Positions 9,350 to 18,625 of a DNA stretch of 64,000 bases are shown here, one piece after another; positions within the stretch are counted from its first letter, which is position 1, and each line of letters starts with the position of its first letter. The position numbers and the translations under genes were made by a program. The DNA comes from Brachyspira sp. SAP_772 (lineage in GTDB: Bacteria > Spirochaetota > Brachyspiria > Brachyspirales > Brachyspiraceae): the NCBI RefSeq assembly GCF_009755885.1, contig NZ_VYIX01000002.1:163956-227955 (forward strand). The letters run 5' to 3'. Under the pieces are notes generated by a model that ran no database searches, was not told the origin of the DNA, and saw nothing but the letters and a program-made list of their open reading frames with translations.

Positions 9350-10660
9350 ATGGAAATTAAAGATTTTAACTTCGAAACTTCTACAGATGATAAGGATTTA
9401 GTTACTCTAAAAGTTGTTGTTTCTAAAGATGCTTATAATAAAGAATTAGAAAAACAAATTGAATATTATAAACCTAAAGTTAATATTAAAGGTTTTAGAA
9501 TTGGACATGCTCCTAACAATATTATACTTTCTAGATATAGAGAAGGTTTGGAATCTGCTACTAATGAAGTTATGATAGAAAATGTTTGGAATACTTACAG
9601 CGATGAAAAAAATGCTAAATGTATTGCTACTCCTAAACTTTCATACATGGAAAATAAAGATGATGGTCTTCATCTTACTTATGAATATTATCCTCTTCCT
9701 GATATCTCTTTACCTGAACTTTCATCTATCACTCTCGAAAAAAATAAATATGATGTTGATGATGAGGCTGTTGAAAAAGCATATAAATTATCTTTACAGA
9801 GATTTTCTCCTTTTGAAGAGAGCGAATTAAAATCTGAGCTTGGTGATAAAGTATATGTAAAAATTGAGTTTGATGATGAAGAGAATAAAAAATATAATAA
9901 AGAATTAACTGTTATAGCTACAGACAACGAGAATGAAACTATATTTGCTAAAAATGCTGTAGATGTTAAAAAAGGTGATAAAAAACTTTTAACTACATAT
10001 GTTAATGGCAGAGAAGCTACTTTGATTATGGAAATATTAAAAGTAGAAAAGCCAAATGTTAAAGATGACTCTAAAGAAGAGGAAGTAAAAAAAGTAAAAG
10101 AGAGCTTAAAAGAACAGTTAGTTAGAAGAGCAGAAGCTAGAGCAGATTCTGAGCTTATAAATGATGCTATATTTAATAAAATGTTAGAGCTTGTGAAAGT
10201 TGATATACCTAAAGGCTATTATGAAATGGAATTAGATAGATCTTTAGAAGACTTTGAAAGACAAGTTTCTGGAAACGGAATGACTAAAACAGATTTCTTT
10301 ATTTCTGTTGGTAAAAAAGAAGAAGATATTAAAAAAGAATATGAAGAGAATGTTAAAAAACAAATTAGTTTTGATTTAATTATGGCTAAGTTTGCTGATG
10401 TTTATAAAGATTCTCTTAACATAAATGAAGATAAAGCTAAAGAATATGCTAATAGACTTTATCAATATCAAAGCTATTTAGGATTATCAAAAAGACCTAA
10501 AGAAGAGCAGCAAAACATTATTAATCATATAATGAAAGAGGCAGAAAACAGAGCTGTATCAGAGGCTATATTAGATTATATAAAAGAGCATATCAATATC
10601 ACAGAAAAAGATGCTGGAAGATTTGTTGCTAATGAAAATGATCTTTGGGCTGGTTATTAA
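9350..10660 (+). CDS. tig: Trigger factor
   Basis: A ribosome-associated chaperone and peptidyl-prolyl isomerase of 436 residues, the normal length. The N-terminal ribosome-binding domain contains the signature-like KGFRIGHAPNNII near residues 48-60, matching the GFRxGxxP family motif. A central acidic PPIase-like region and a long helical C-terminal chaperone domain follow. clpP is 25 bp downstream, the classic tig-clpP pairing. AAAGG lies about 10 bp before the ATG. Confidence 0.93.
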   Translation: MEIKDFNFETSTDDKDLVTLKVVVSKDAYNKELEKQIEYYKPKVNIKGFRIGHAPNNIILSRYREGLESATNEVMIENVWNTYSDEKNAKCIATPKLSYMENKDDGLHLTYEYYPLPDISLPELSSITLEKNKYDVDDEAVEKAYKLSLQRFSPFEESELKSELGDKVYVKIEFDDEENKKYNKELTVIATDNENETIFAKNAVDVKKGDKKLLTTYVNGREATLIMEILKVEKPNVKDDSKEEEVKKVKESLKEQLVRRAEARADSELINDAIFNKMLELVKVDIPKGYYEMELDRSLEDFERQVSGNGMTKTDFFISVGKKEEDIKKEYEENVKKQISFDLIMAKFADVYKDSLNINEDKAKEYANRLYQYQSYLGLSKRPKEEQQNIINHIMKEAENRAVSEAILDYIKEHINITEKDAGRFVANENDLWAGY

Positions 10661-10685
10661 TTTTTAGATAATTTAAAAAGGGTTT

Positions 10686-11318
10686 ATGATGAATAAATTT
10701 GATAGAGTTGACAAAAAATATATAGAAAAAAGCTATATGACTATACCTTATGTTATAGAACAAACAAGCAGAGGCGAGCGTTCTTATGACATTTATTCAA
10801 GACTTTTAAAAGATAGAATTATATTCTTGGGCGGAGAGATTAATGATGATGTGGCAAATGTTGTAATAGCTCAGTTGTTGTTTTTGGAATCAGCTGACCC
10901 CGAAAAAGATATTTCTTTATATATAAATAGTCCCGGAGGAGTTGTTACTGCTGCTTTGGGTATGTATGACACTATGCAATATGTAAAGCCTGATGTTGCT
11001 ACTTTATGTGTTGGTCAGGCTGCTTCTGCTGGTGCTTTACTTCTTGCAGGCGGTGCTAGCGGTAAGAGATTTGCTACTGTAAACTCTAGAATTATGATAC
11101 ACCAACCTTCCGGCGGTTCTAGAGGTATGGTTACTGATATGGAAATACAATTAAGAGAAACTATCAGATTAAAAGCTATATTGAATGACATATTTGTTAA
11201 GCATACTGGTCAGGAACTTAAAAAACTTGAAGCTGATATGGATAGAGATTATTTTATGAGTGCCGAAGAAGCTAAAGAGTATGGCATTATAGATAAAGTT
11301 TTCTCAAGCAGAGAGTAA
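10686..11318 (+). CDS. clpP: ATP-dependent Clp protease proteolytic subunit
   Basis: A 210-residue serine protease forming the ClpP double-ring core. The catalytic triad is visible: S114 in [12 protein letters not shown]139 in [10 protein letters not shown] and D188 in MDRDYFMS, with spacing equal to the classic enzyme. NSPGGVV supplies the oxyanion region. Two adjacent ATGs (10686 and 10689) are both possible starts; AAAGGG lies just upstream. No clpX follows here; a non-coding gap of about 370 bp separates it from phoH. Confidence 0.97.
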   Translation: MMNKFDRVDKKYIEKSYMTIPYVIEQTSRGERSYDIYSRLLKDRIIFLGGEINDDVANVVIAQLLFLESADPEKDISLYINSPGGVVTAALGMYDTMQYVKPDVATLCVGQAASAGALLLAGGASGKRFATVNSRIMIHQPSGGSRGMVTDMEIQLRETIRLKAILNDIFVKHTGQELKKLEADMDRDYFMSAEEAKEYGIIDKVFSSRE

Positions 11319-11411
11319 TTTATATACAAGTTTTTTATTGTATTAGAAATTTAATCAAAATTTAAAACCTTTTATAATTATATATTCTCCATTAATTATA
11401 ATATGATGCTG

Positions 11412-11485
11412 TCAGAGTCTCTAAAATATGAATCTTTGATTTTAACAAGTTTGTAATTTTCAAATTAAAAATATTGAGGCTCTGA
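11412..11485. other. Long imperfect hairpin in the clpP-phoH gap
   Basis: TCAGAGTCTC (11412-11421) pairs with GAGGCTCTGA (11476-11485) with one G-U pair. AATAT/ATATT and TTTTAA/TTAAAA pairings extend the stem inward. There is no immediate T-run, so it is not a standard terminator. The rest of the gap (11319-11624) holds nothing else I can recognise. Confidence 0.4.
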
Positions 11486-11624
11486 TAAACATTAATAATT
11501 TTTTATTTTCTTCACTAACAACTTTAACAACTTTGCATTCAAAAGTAAAATATAATATATCTTTATAATAATAAAAACAAATTTGTTTGCTTATTTTACA
11601 AGCTAAATTTTAATATATGTAATG

Positions 11625-11652
11625 TTGACAATAATTAATTTTTTTGTACTAT
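11625..11652 (+). promoter_or_regulatory. Putative promoter of phoH
   Basis: -35 TTGACA (11625-11630) and -10 TACTAT (11647-11652) with a 16-bp spacer. The predicted start near 11659 leaves a short leader before AAGGA (11673-11677) and the proposed ATA start at 11685. Confidence 0.6.
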
Positions 11653-11684
11653 ATATAATACAATAAGAATTTAAGGATAAAAAG

Positions 11685-12647
11685 ATAAATAAAAAAAGAT
11701 TAGACAATAAAGTAAAGTTTAAAGATTATGATGCATATATTTCTATTTGCGGTGCAGAGGATAAAAATCTTCAAGCTTTAGAGAATAAATTTAATGTTTC
11801 AATATATCCGAAAGGAAATGAATTAACTATAGAGGGTGATTATTCAAATATAGAAGATACCCTAAAGGTAATATATATACTTAAAGACATGTATATCTCT
11901 AATACAGAAATTTCTTTAGAAAAGGTTATTAATATATCGGACAATGTATTTAAAGAGCGTGAGAGTTCTTTAATTAATATGCGTATAAAATTGCCATACC
12001 TTGGAAGAAACATAGAGATGAAAACCATATCTCAGGGTGAATATTTAGAGAAGATGATTTTTAATGATATAGTTTTTTCTACAGGTGCTGCAGGCACTGG
12101 TAAAACATTTTTATCTGTTGCTTATGGTATAAGTTTGCTTGCAGAAAATAAAATTGAACGTATGATAATAACTAGACCTGTTGTTGAGGCGGGGGAGAGT
12201 TTAGGATATTTGCCGGGTGATTTTAAAGAAAAGATTTCTCCGTATATGAGACCTGTATATGATGCCTTGTATAGTCTTTTGTCTAGTGATATAATATTAA
12301 GATACACAGAAGAGAACAAAATAGAAGTAGCTCCTTTAGCTTATATGAGGGGAAGAACTTTAAGCAGGGCGTTTATAATACTTGATGAGGCACAGAATAC
12401 TACGGTTGCTCAGATGAAAATGTTTTTAAGTAGAATAGGTGAAAAGTCTAAGGCTGTTATTACTGGAGATATTACTCAAAGTGATTTGCCTAAAAATGTA
12501 AAATCTGGTTTGGAGCATTCTATTAAAATATTAAAAAATATAGAAGGTATAGCTTTTCATCATTTTGATAAAAAAGATGTAATAAGGCATAGGTTGGTTT
12601 CTAAGATATTAGAAGCTTATGATAATGCTGATAACATAAAGATGTAA
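11685..12647 (+). CDS. phoH: PhoH-family ATPase (YbeZ-like), probable non-AUG start
   Basis: A cytoplasmic P-loop ATPase related to E. coli YbeZ, linked to RNA metabolism together with YbeY, whose gene lies two positions downstream. Walker A is GAAGTGKTFLS. LTRPVVEAGE-like, PLAYMRGRTL and ILDEAQNTT motifs follow. The first ATG is at 11889, but the frame is open to 11667, and the extra residues (SICGAEDKNLQALENKF...IYPKGNELTIEGD) match the N-terminal domain normal in this family. No ATG, GTG or TTG lies in that stretch. ATA at 11685, 7 bp after AAGGA and just after a promoter, is the best-placed start. A sequencing error or substitution of ATG is possible. The ATPase identity is certain; the start is not. 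Confidence 0.88.
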   Translation: MNKKRLDNKVKFKDYDAYISICGAEDKNLQALENKFNVSIYPKGNELTIEGDYSNIEDTLKVIYILKDMYISNTEISLEKVINISDNVFKERESSLINMRIKLPYLGRNIEMKTISQGEYLEKMIFNDIVFSTGAAGTGKTFLSVAYGISLLAENKIERMIITRPVVEAGESLGYLPGDFKEKISPYMRPVYDALYSLLSSDIILRYTEENKIEVAPLAYMRGRTLSRAFIILDEAQNTTVAQMKMFLSRIGEKSKAVITGDITQSDLPKNVKSGLEHSIKILKNIEGIAFHHFDKKDVIRHRLVSKILEAYDNADNIKM

Positions 12648-12670
12648 AAATTATATGGATAAAATTTATT

Positions 12671-15049
12671 ATGAACACGAATAAAAAAATTATTAAATCT
12701 ATAATCAATAAAACTCTTAATATGGAGAGAGTATTTCAATTGTTAATAGCATTAGTTTTATATGTGGTAACATTATTATTGGTATTTCCAAACTATATGC
12801 AAAAAATTACAATACCATCTATTGGCGAAACTGTAAAAGAACCATTAATTGCTAAAAATAATATAAAATATAAAAATGTAGAAGAGACTCAAAGATTAAT
12901 AGTATATTTACAAGCCAATGTAAGACCTATATTTGAGATGCCTGAGAGTATAGAAAAAGAGTCATTATCAAAAGTGAGCAATATGTTTAACTTTATTAGA
13001 AGTTTTGATACTAATAATACTTCTTTTGATGAGATATATAATGCTGTAACATCAGAATATAATTTAAATATTAATAAAACTATTTTTTCTAATGCTCTTA
13101 TTAATGGAGATACTGTTGAATATGAATCTAAAGTAGTAGAGACACTTGATAGTTTATTTAATGTTGGCATAATATCCAAAAGAAATTTAACTCCTGAAAC
13201 TTTAAGACTAATACTTAATAACGGAATATTTATTTATAAGTATAATGATTATGTTGTTGAAGAGAGAATAGCGGCAAAAAACAGGATATTCTTTTTAGAG
13301 AATTTAAGAAATGAAATTAGCTCTATTTTAGGCAATAGATATAATGATTTGAATGTATTTCATATCAATACAATATCTTCTATTATCAATGCTTTTTTAG
13401 TAGATAATTTAATTTATAACTCTGAAAGAACTCAAGAAGAGATAAATAAAATTCCATTATCTGTAGAGCCTATATATACAACAATAAAGTCAGGTTTTCC
13501 TATTTTAGAAGAGGGAGAAAGAGTTACAGAGGATAAAGTAAAGCTTTTAAAATATATATTAGATAATAGCAGCTTTCTTGAATATAATATAAGAATATTA
13601 ATAGGACAGGCATTATTTATATTAATGTTATTTAGTTTTATTGGATACATTATATTTAAATATAATATAGATTTCTATACAAACTTTAAGAATTTTATTT
13701 TATTTGCTTTAGAATATTTGCTTATTATGTCTATAGCATATTTTATAAGTAATTATGTATCGGATAAACTTATAAATATACCTTCTTATATATACATTTT
13801 TATACCAATGTTTTCTATGCTCAATACTTTACTTGGTGCAAGAAGAGGAATTTCGTCTATTGTAACTGTATGTATAACTCTTTTAGCTGCAAATATGGTT
13901 CAGGCCGATGTGTATGAGTTTTTCTCACTCTTTGTAATATCCATGATAACTTCTGTTTCTACAAAGAAAATCACTAACAGAAATGGAGTTTTATGGTTAG
14001 GTATTCAGATTGGTGTATGTTTAAGCATAGTATCATTAATTAATGCATTTATTAAAGACGATTTTAGTTTTAATTATATGCTTTTTGTATTTGCTTTTGC
14101 AAGCGGCTTTATACAGGCAATACTTGTTATGATTATTCTTCCTATTTGTGAGTATTTACTCGAAACTGCTACAATATTTAGGCTTCAGGAATTGGCAGAC
14201 TTGAACAACCCTCTTTTAAGACAGCTTCAAATTAATGCACCGGGTACTTATCACCATTCTATTAATATGGCTAATTTGGTAGAGACAATTGCAGATGAGA
14301 TTGGAGAGGACGGAAGATTAGCCTGCGTATCTGCATACTATCATGATATAGGTAAAATAGAAAACCCATTATATTTTATAGAAAATACAAATAGAAATGA
14401 TAATAGACACAATAAATTAAAACCAACTTTATCTGCTGCCATAGTAAAATCGCATGTTCGCTTTGGTGTGGAGATAGCAAAAAAATATAGGCTTCCAAAA
14501 GAGATAATAGCAGCCATAAAAGAACATCATGGTACTAGCTTAATAAAATATTTTTATGCAGATGCTCTAAAAGAAGACCCAGATATAGATGTGAGTTTAT
14601 TTACTTATGGAGGTCCAAAGCCTCAATCTAAAATTACTGCTATATTAATGATATTAGACTCAATAGAAGCGGCAAGCAGAACAATAGACACTCCTACCAG
14701 AGAAAAATTAGCAGCCCTTATAGACAGCATAGTAAAAAGTAAAATGACAGAAGGCGAATTAAATGACAGTGGACTTACATTGCAAGACATTGAAACAATT
14801 AAAAGAATAAGTTTACAAAAGATTTTAATTTCATTGCATGAGAGAATAAAATATCCAGAGCTTCCAAAAGACATAGGAAAAGAGAATAAAGATAATAATA
14901 AAAACGAAAAAAATGAAAAATCAGAAAATACTGAAAAAAATACTAAAACAGCAGATGTTAAAAAAGTTTCCAAAACCAAAGAAAGACTTATTAAAAATGT
15001 AAACACTAAAAAAGAAGCTATTAATAATAAAGATAAAGTAAAGAAATAG
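12671..15049 (+). CDS. 7TM-HD membrane phosphodiesterase (PgpH/YqfF family)
   Basis: A 792-residue membrane protein with one N-terminal helix (about 20-43), a large extracytoplasmic domain to about 300, roughly seven helices (about 310-510), and a cytoplasmic HD domain. HD residues are visible in APGTYHHSINMANL and AYYHDIGKIENP. This is the architecture of PgpH, a cyclic-di-AMP phosphodiesterase. The last 50 residues are a lysine/asparagine-rich tail that is not part of the core family. It is placed between phoH and ybeY, a common conserved arrangement. c-di-AMP as substrate is inferred from family. Confidence 0.9.
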   Translation: MNTNKKIIKSIINKTLNMERVFQLLIALVLYVVTLLLVFPNYMQKITIPSIGETVKEPLIAKNNIKYKNVEETQRLIVYLQANVRPIFEMPESIEKESLSKVSNMFNFIRSFDTNNTSFDEIYNAVTSEYNLNINKTIFSNALINGDTVEYESKVVETLDSLFNVGIISKRNLTPETLRLILNNGIFIYKYNDYVVEERIAAKNRIFFLENLRNEISSILGNRYNDLNVFHINTISSIINAFLVDNLIYNSERTQEEINKIPLSVEPIYTTIKSGFPILEEGERVTEDKVKLLKYILDNSSFLEYNIRILIGQALFILMLFSFIGYIIFKYNIDFYTNFKNFILFALEYLLIMSIAYFISNYVSDKLINIPSYIYIFIPMFSMLNTLLGARRGISSIVTVCITLLAANMVQADVYEFFSLFVISMITSVSTKKITNRNGVLWLGIQIGVCLSIVSLINAFIKDDFSFNYMLFVFAFASGFIQAILVMIILPICEYLLETATIFRLQELADLNNPLLRQLQINAPGTYHHSINMANLVETIADEIGEDGRLACVSAYYHDIGKIENPLYFIENTNRNDNRHNKLKPTLSAAIVKSHVRFGVEIAKKYRLPKEIIAAIKEHHGTSLIKYFYADALKEDPDIDVSLFTYGGPKPQSKITAILMILDSIEAASRTIDTPTREKLAALIDSIVKSKMTEGELNDSGLTLQDIETIKRISLQKILISLHERIKYPELPKDIGKENKDNNKNEKNEKSENTEKNTKTADVKKVSKTKERLIKNVNTKKEAINNKDKVKK

Positions 15050-15051
15050 GT

Positions 15052-15513
15052 ATGAAAAAGGTTAATGTTTTTAACAATACTGATTATGATATTAATCTAA
15101 ATATTTATAGATATTTTTTAAGCCATGCTGTAGAAGTTGCTAATATTGATGGTGAAGTAAATTTAGTTTTTTCTAATGATGATTACATAAGGGGCTTAAA
15201 CAAACAATTTAGAAATAAAGATAAAGCAACCGACGTATTAACTTTTCCTATGGGAGAAGCTAATGAGGGAGGTGATATTGTTATTTCTTATGAGTGGGTT
15301 TTAGATAGATATAATGAAGATAAAATAAAAATGACTGTTATAAAATTAATAGTTCATTCTATACTTCATTTGAAGGGTATACATCATAATTATACAGAAA
15401 AATCTCTTAAAAAAAATTATAAAAAAATGAGAGAATTATATAAAAAAATAATTGAACATATAAAAGGGAATTATAATAATGCCGCTAAAAAAGATATTAA
15501 AAAAAATAGTTAA
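15052..15513 (+). CDS. ybeY: Endoribonuclease YbeY (rRNA maturation factor)
   Basis: A 153-residue zinc-dependent RNase acting in 16S rRNA 3' maturation and ribosome quality control. The zinc motif is H102-SIL-H106-LKG-I-H111-H112. Family members normally have HGxLHLxGYDH, so the Asp before the last His is replaced by His here. DKATDVLTFP and GDIVIS also match. It starts 2 bp after the HD phosphodiesterase stop, and its end overlaps tlyC by 35 bp, indicating translational coupling in the phoH-pgpH-ybeY-tlyC operon. Confidence 0.93.
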   Translation: MKKVNVFNNTDYDINLNIYRYFLSHAVEVANIDGEVNLVFSNDDYIRGLNKQFRNKDKATDVLTFPMGEANEGGDIVISYEWVLDRYNEDKIKMTVIKLIVHSILHLKGIHHNYTEKSLKKNYKKMRELYKKIIEHIKGNYNNAAKKDIKKNS

Positions 15514-16330
15514 AAAAAATAAGGATAATTGTAATGACAAGAATCATTATATTAATTTAAGCTTATTAACAGAAGAAGAGAGAGAGATTGTAATAAACAC
15601 TATTGAGCTTAAAAGCAAGAATGTAAAAGATATAATGATACCGAGAGTTGATGTAAATATGCTTCATATAGATACAAGCTATGAGAAGGTTATTAAGGCT
15701 TTTAATAGAGATAGAAACTCTAGGATACCTGTTTATAAAGATGGCATAGATGATATTGTAGGAGTGCTCTATGTTAAGGATTTGGTAGATATAGATGAAA
15801 AAACTTTTAATTTAAAGAAGATAATACACAAGGCTTTTTTTGTTCCTATATCTATTTCTCTTATGGAGCTTTTGAAGAATTTTAGAACTAAGCAGATACA
15901 TATTGCTATGGTTGTTGATGAGTATGGCGGATTTTCTGGTATTGTTACTATGGAAGATGTACTTGAGGAGATAATAGGAGATATTAGAGATGAGTTTGAT
16001 GAGGACGATGATGATGAAGTAAAAAGTAATGATGACGGAAGTTTTTTAGTTGATGCTAGAATGAGAATAGAAGAGATAAATAAATATGGAATATTTCCAG
16101 ACATACCAGATGATGATGCTGACACGGTTGGCGGATTTTTATTTTCTTATCTTGGAAGGCTTCCAAAGAGAAATGAGGCTATAAAATATAATGGTTATTC
16201 TTTTACTGTTGTTGGAAAGAGCGGAAATATTGTTACGAAGATTAGAATAGAAAAGTTAAATAAAACTAGCGAAGAGGCAGAAGAAGATAATAAAGAAAAT
16301 GAAGATAATAAAGAAAATGATGATATATAA
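15479..16330 (+). CDS. tlyC: CBS-domain CorC/HlyC-family protein (TlyC-type haemolysin homologue)
   Basis: A 283-residue soluble protein with two CBS domains (about 55-175; VKDIMIPRVDV, RIPVYKDGID, VVDEYGGFSGIVTMEDVLEEIIG) and a C-terminal CorC_HlyC transporter-associated domain (about 185-265; DTVGGFLFSYLGRLP). Members were named haemolysin C/TlyC in Brachyspira, but most relatives are linked to Mg2+/Co2+ homeostasis. The extreme C-terminus is a repetitive acidic tail (EDNKEN repeated). It overlaps ybeY by 35 bp, and the ATG is preceded by AAAGGG. A true haemolytic role is doubtful from sequence alone. Confidence 0.9.
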   Translation: MPLKKILKKIVKKNKDNCNDKNHYINLSLLTEEEREIVINTIELKSKNVKDIMIPRVDVNMLHIDTSYEKVIKAFNRDRNSRIPVYKDGIDDIVGVLYVKDLVDIDEKTFNLKKIIHKAFFVPISISLMELLKNFRTKQIHIAMVVDEYGGFSGIVTMEDVLEEIIGDIRDEFDEDDDDEVKSNDDGSFLVDARMRIEEINKYGIFPDIPDDDADTVGGFLFSYLGRLPKRNEAIKYNGYSFTVVGKSGNIVTKIRIEKLNKTSEEAEEDNKENEDNKENDDI

Positions 16331-16405
16331 AATTTAAAACAATATTTTATAATAACCAAAAAACTATAAATAAAAATATAGTATTATATAATAATTATTT
16401 AAATA

Positions 16406-17797
16406 TTATTCTTTAGGTATTGATGTTGGATATTCTCCGTTAAAACAGCCTATACAATAGTTAGTGCCGCCTAAAGCTTTAAACATGTCTTCTATAGATA
16501 AATATTCTAAAGTATCAGCATTAATTTCTTTGCGAATCTCTTCTACAGAGAGTTTTGCTCCTATAAGTTCTTTTTTGGAAGATATATCAACACCATAGTA
16601 ACAAGGATTTTTTATAACAGGCGAAGCTGATCTAAAATGCACTTCTTTAGCACCTGCTTTCCTTACTATATCAATAAGTATTTTGCTTGTAGTGCCTCTT
16701 ACAAGTGAGTCGTCTATTAATATAACTTTTTTTCCATCTATTAGATGTTTTAGAGGATTGAATTTTAATTTAACAGTTTCTTCTCTGCTTGACTGCTCTG
16801 GCATAATAAATGTTCTTCCGATGTATCTGTTTTTAACCAAGCCGATGCTATAAGGTATACCGCTTTCTTTGGCAAAACCTAATGCTGCAATGGTTCCAGA
16901 GTCCTGTACACCTATTACAATATCAGCATCTACAGTATTTTTTTTGGCAAGTAAAACACCTGTTTGAAATCTTACATTATATACATTAATACCATCTATA
17001 TTACTTTCAGGTCTTGCAAAATATATATGTTCAAATGCACAAGGGAAATGTTGTAAATTATTATTTCTATATTTTATAGATTGAACACCATTATCATCTA
17101 TAATAACCATTTCACCGGCTTCTATATCACGCACAAATTTAGCACCAACAGCATCTAAGGCACAAGATTCAGAAGCCAAAAAATAATCTCCATTAGAGTT
17201 AGTACCTAATGATAAAGGACGTATTCCATACGGGTCTCTAATTCCAATTAATTTGCCGTCTACAACTATAACTAAAGCAAAAGCCCCTTCAATTATATTT
17301 ATAGTTTCTTTTATTCCGTCTATAAAATTATTAACAGTTTTTCTTGCTATTAATTTAATTATAACTTCACTGTCAGATGTAGCATTAAATGTAGCACCTT
17401 CATTTTCTAGTTTTTCTCTTAATTGATATGCATTAGTAAGATTACCATTATGTGCTATGGCTATTTGACCCAATCTAAATAAATTCTCAAGAGGCTGAGC
17501 ATTTTCTATTCTGCTTTCTCCTGTAGTAGAATATCTTACATGTCCTATAGCAATATTTCCTTCTGTTTCTTTTGGTATATTTGTAGAAAATAAATCTGAA
17601 ACAAGTCCCATAGATTTATAAGTAAATAAATGTTTATAATTTGATATTGTTATTCCTGCACTTTCTTGACCTCTATGCTGAAGAGCATATAGTGCATAGT
17701 TAAGAGTTTTTAATATGTCTTTTTTTATTTCTTTTGAGTATATACCAAATACTCCGCATTCTTCTTTAGGTTTGTCGCATTTAAAAAATTTGTTCAT
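16406..17797 (-). CDS. purF: Amidophosphoribosyltransferase
   Basis: A 463-residue enzyme of the first step of purine synthesis (PRPP + glutamine). The N-terminal nucleophile is C14 in EECGVFGIY after a 13-residue propeptide, as in the Bacillus-type enzyme. Cysteines in FPCAFEHIYF, KNPCYYGVD and the C-terminal YCIGC fit the 4Fe-4S cluster ligands of that class, implying an oxygen-sensitive enzyme. The PRPP-binding motif is VILIDDSLVRGTT. It converges with tlyC, and no clear terminator is seen in the 75-bp gap. No obvious ribosome-binding site precedes the ATG. Confidence 0.96.
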   Translation of the reverse strand: MNKFFKCDKPKEECGVFGIYSKEIKKDILKTLNYALYALQHRGQESAGITISNYKHLFTYKSMGLVSDLFSTNIPKETEGNIAIGHVRYSTTGESRIENAQPLENLFRLGQIAIAHNGNLTNAYQLREKLENEGATFNATSDSEVIIKLIARKTVNNFIDGIKETINIIEGAFALVIVVDGKLIGIRDPYGIRPLSLGTNSNGDYFLASESCALDAVGAKFVRDIEAGEMVIIDDNGVQSIKYRNNNLQHFPCAFEHIYFARPESNIDGINVYNVRFQTGVLLAKKNTVDADIVIGVQDSGTIAALGFAKESGIPYSIGLVKNRYIGRTFIMPEQSSREETVKLKFNPLKHLIDGKKVILIDDSLVRGTTSKILIDIVRKAGAKEVHFRSASPVIKNPCYYGVDISSKKELIGAKLSVEEIRKEINADTLEYLSIEDMFKALGGTNYCIGCFNGEYPTSIPKE

Positions 17798-17879
17798 ATA
17801 TTAATTCAACCAAGTTTTATTTTTTGATTAGTATATATTATAATTAATTAGTTTTTTACACAATAGTCATTAAGGAATT

Positions 17880-18389
17880 TTATTGTATAGAAGTTGTCTC
17901 ATTAGTTTGGGTTTGTTTGTTTATAGCAGTTTCTGGTACTTTTGTTCTTTCTTCTCTTTGATTTAATGTTGTGATAGTTACTCCTTCTATTGTGGCTTTT
18001 GTATTATCTTCAAATATGATCATGTAATTAAACAAAGTTGTAGAGTTTTCTTCATAAGAAGTGAGATATGATATTGTATAGTAGTGTATATTATTTATTA
18101 TATCTTTATATATATTTGATGCTGGTATATTATCTTTATCTATAGTTATTGATCCGTCTGCATTAATAATAACAGTTATATCTTTTTTTTTAACAGTTTC
18201 TTCTGTATTTTCTTCATCTCCTGGAGGTTTTGGCATATCAGGTATGTTTGGATTAGTTTCTTCTTCTATTATAATAGTTCCAAGCCAAGTTCCTGCAAAC
18301 CTATTATCTACACCTGTGCCTGTAATGTTTTCTAATTTACAGCTAATTAGTATTGATGTAAGAATAATTAGTTTTAATATATTTTTCAT
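17880..18389 (-). CDS. Putative lipoprotein of unknown function
   Basis: 169 residues. The N-terminus MKNILKLIILTSILISC is a lipoprotein signal peptide with a lipobox (LISC, C17). The exported part has an NRFAGTWLGT segment reminiscent of small beta-barrel lipoproteins that start with GxW, a Pro/Glu-rich linker (about 45-68), and a Thr-rich C-terminus. I do not recognise a family. It lies alone, upstream of purF on the same strand and divergent from ffh. Confidence 0.65.
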   Translation of the reverse strand: MKNILKLIILTSILISCKLENITGTGVDNRFAGTWLGTIIIEEETNPNIPDMPKPPGDEENTEETVKKKDITVIINADGSITIDKDNIPASNIYKDIINNIHYYTISYLTSYEENSTTLFNYMIIFEDNTKATIEGVTITTLNQREERTKVPETAINKQTQTNETTSIQ

Positions 18390-18559
18390 AATTTGTATTA
18401 ATATCGACTTTTTTTATTTTAATTTTTAAATATATATAATTTTCATTAGTTTGTAATTAAAATATATAAAAAATTTGTTTTATATGTTAGATAATATTTT
18501 TAAAAGGTGAAAAAAACATTTTAAGTAATAGTGGTTAGTATGAATTTATCCGAAAGTTA

Positions 18560-18588
18560 TTGACTTTTTTATGCTTTTATTTTAGAAT
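18560..18588 (+). promoter_or_regulatory. Promoter of the ffh operon
   Basis: -35 TTGACT (18560-18565) and -10 TAGAAT (18583-18588) with a 17-bp spacer, 37 bp before the ffh ATG. Confidence 0.7.
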
Positions 18589-18625
18589 AGCTATGCATAA
18601 TTTATTGATTTATTGGTGTTTTTAA

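Noticed and set aside
11649..11659. TATAAT at 11654-11659 as the phoH -10
   Set aside because: The spacer to TTGACA would be 23 bp; TACTAT at 11647 gives 16 bp and is preferred.
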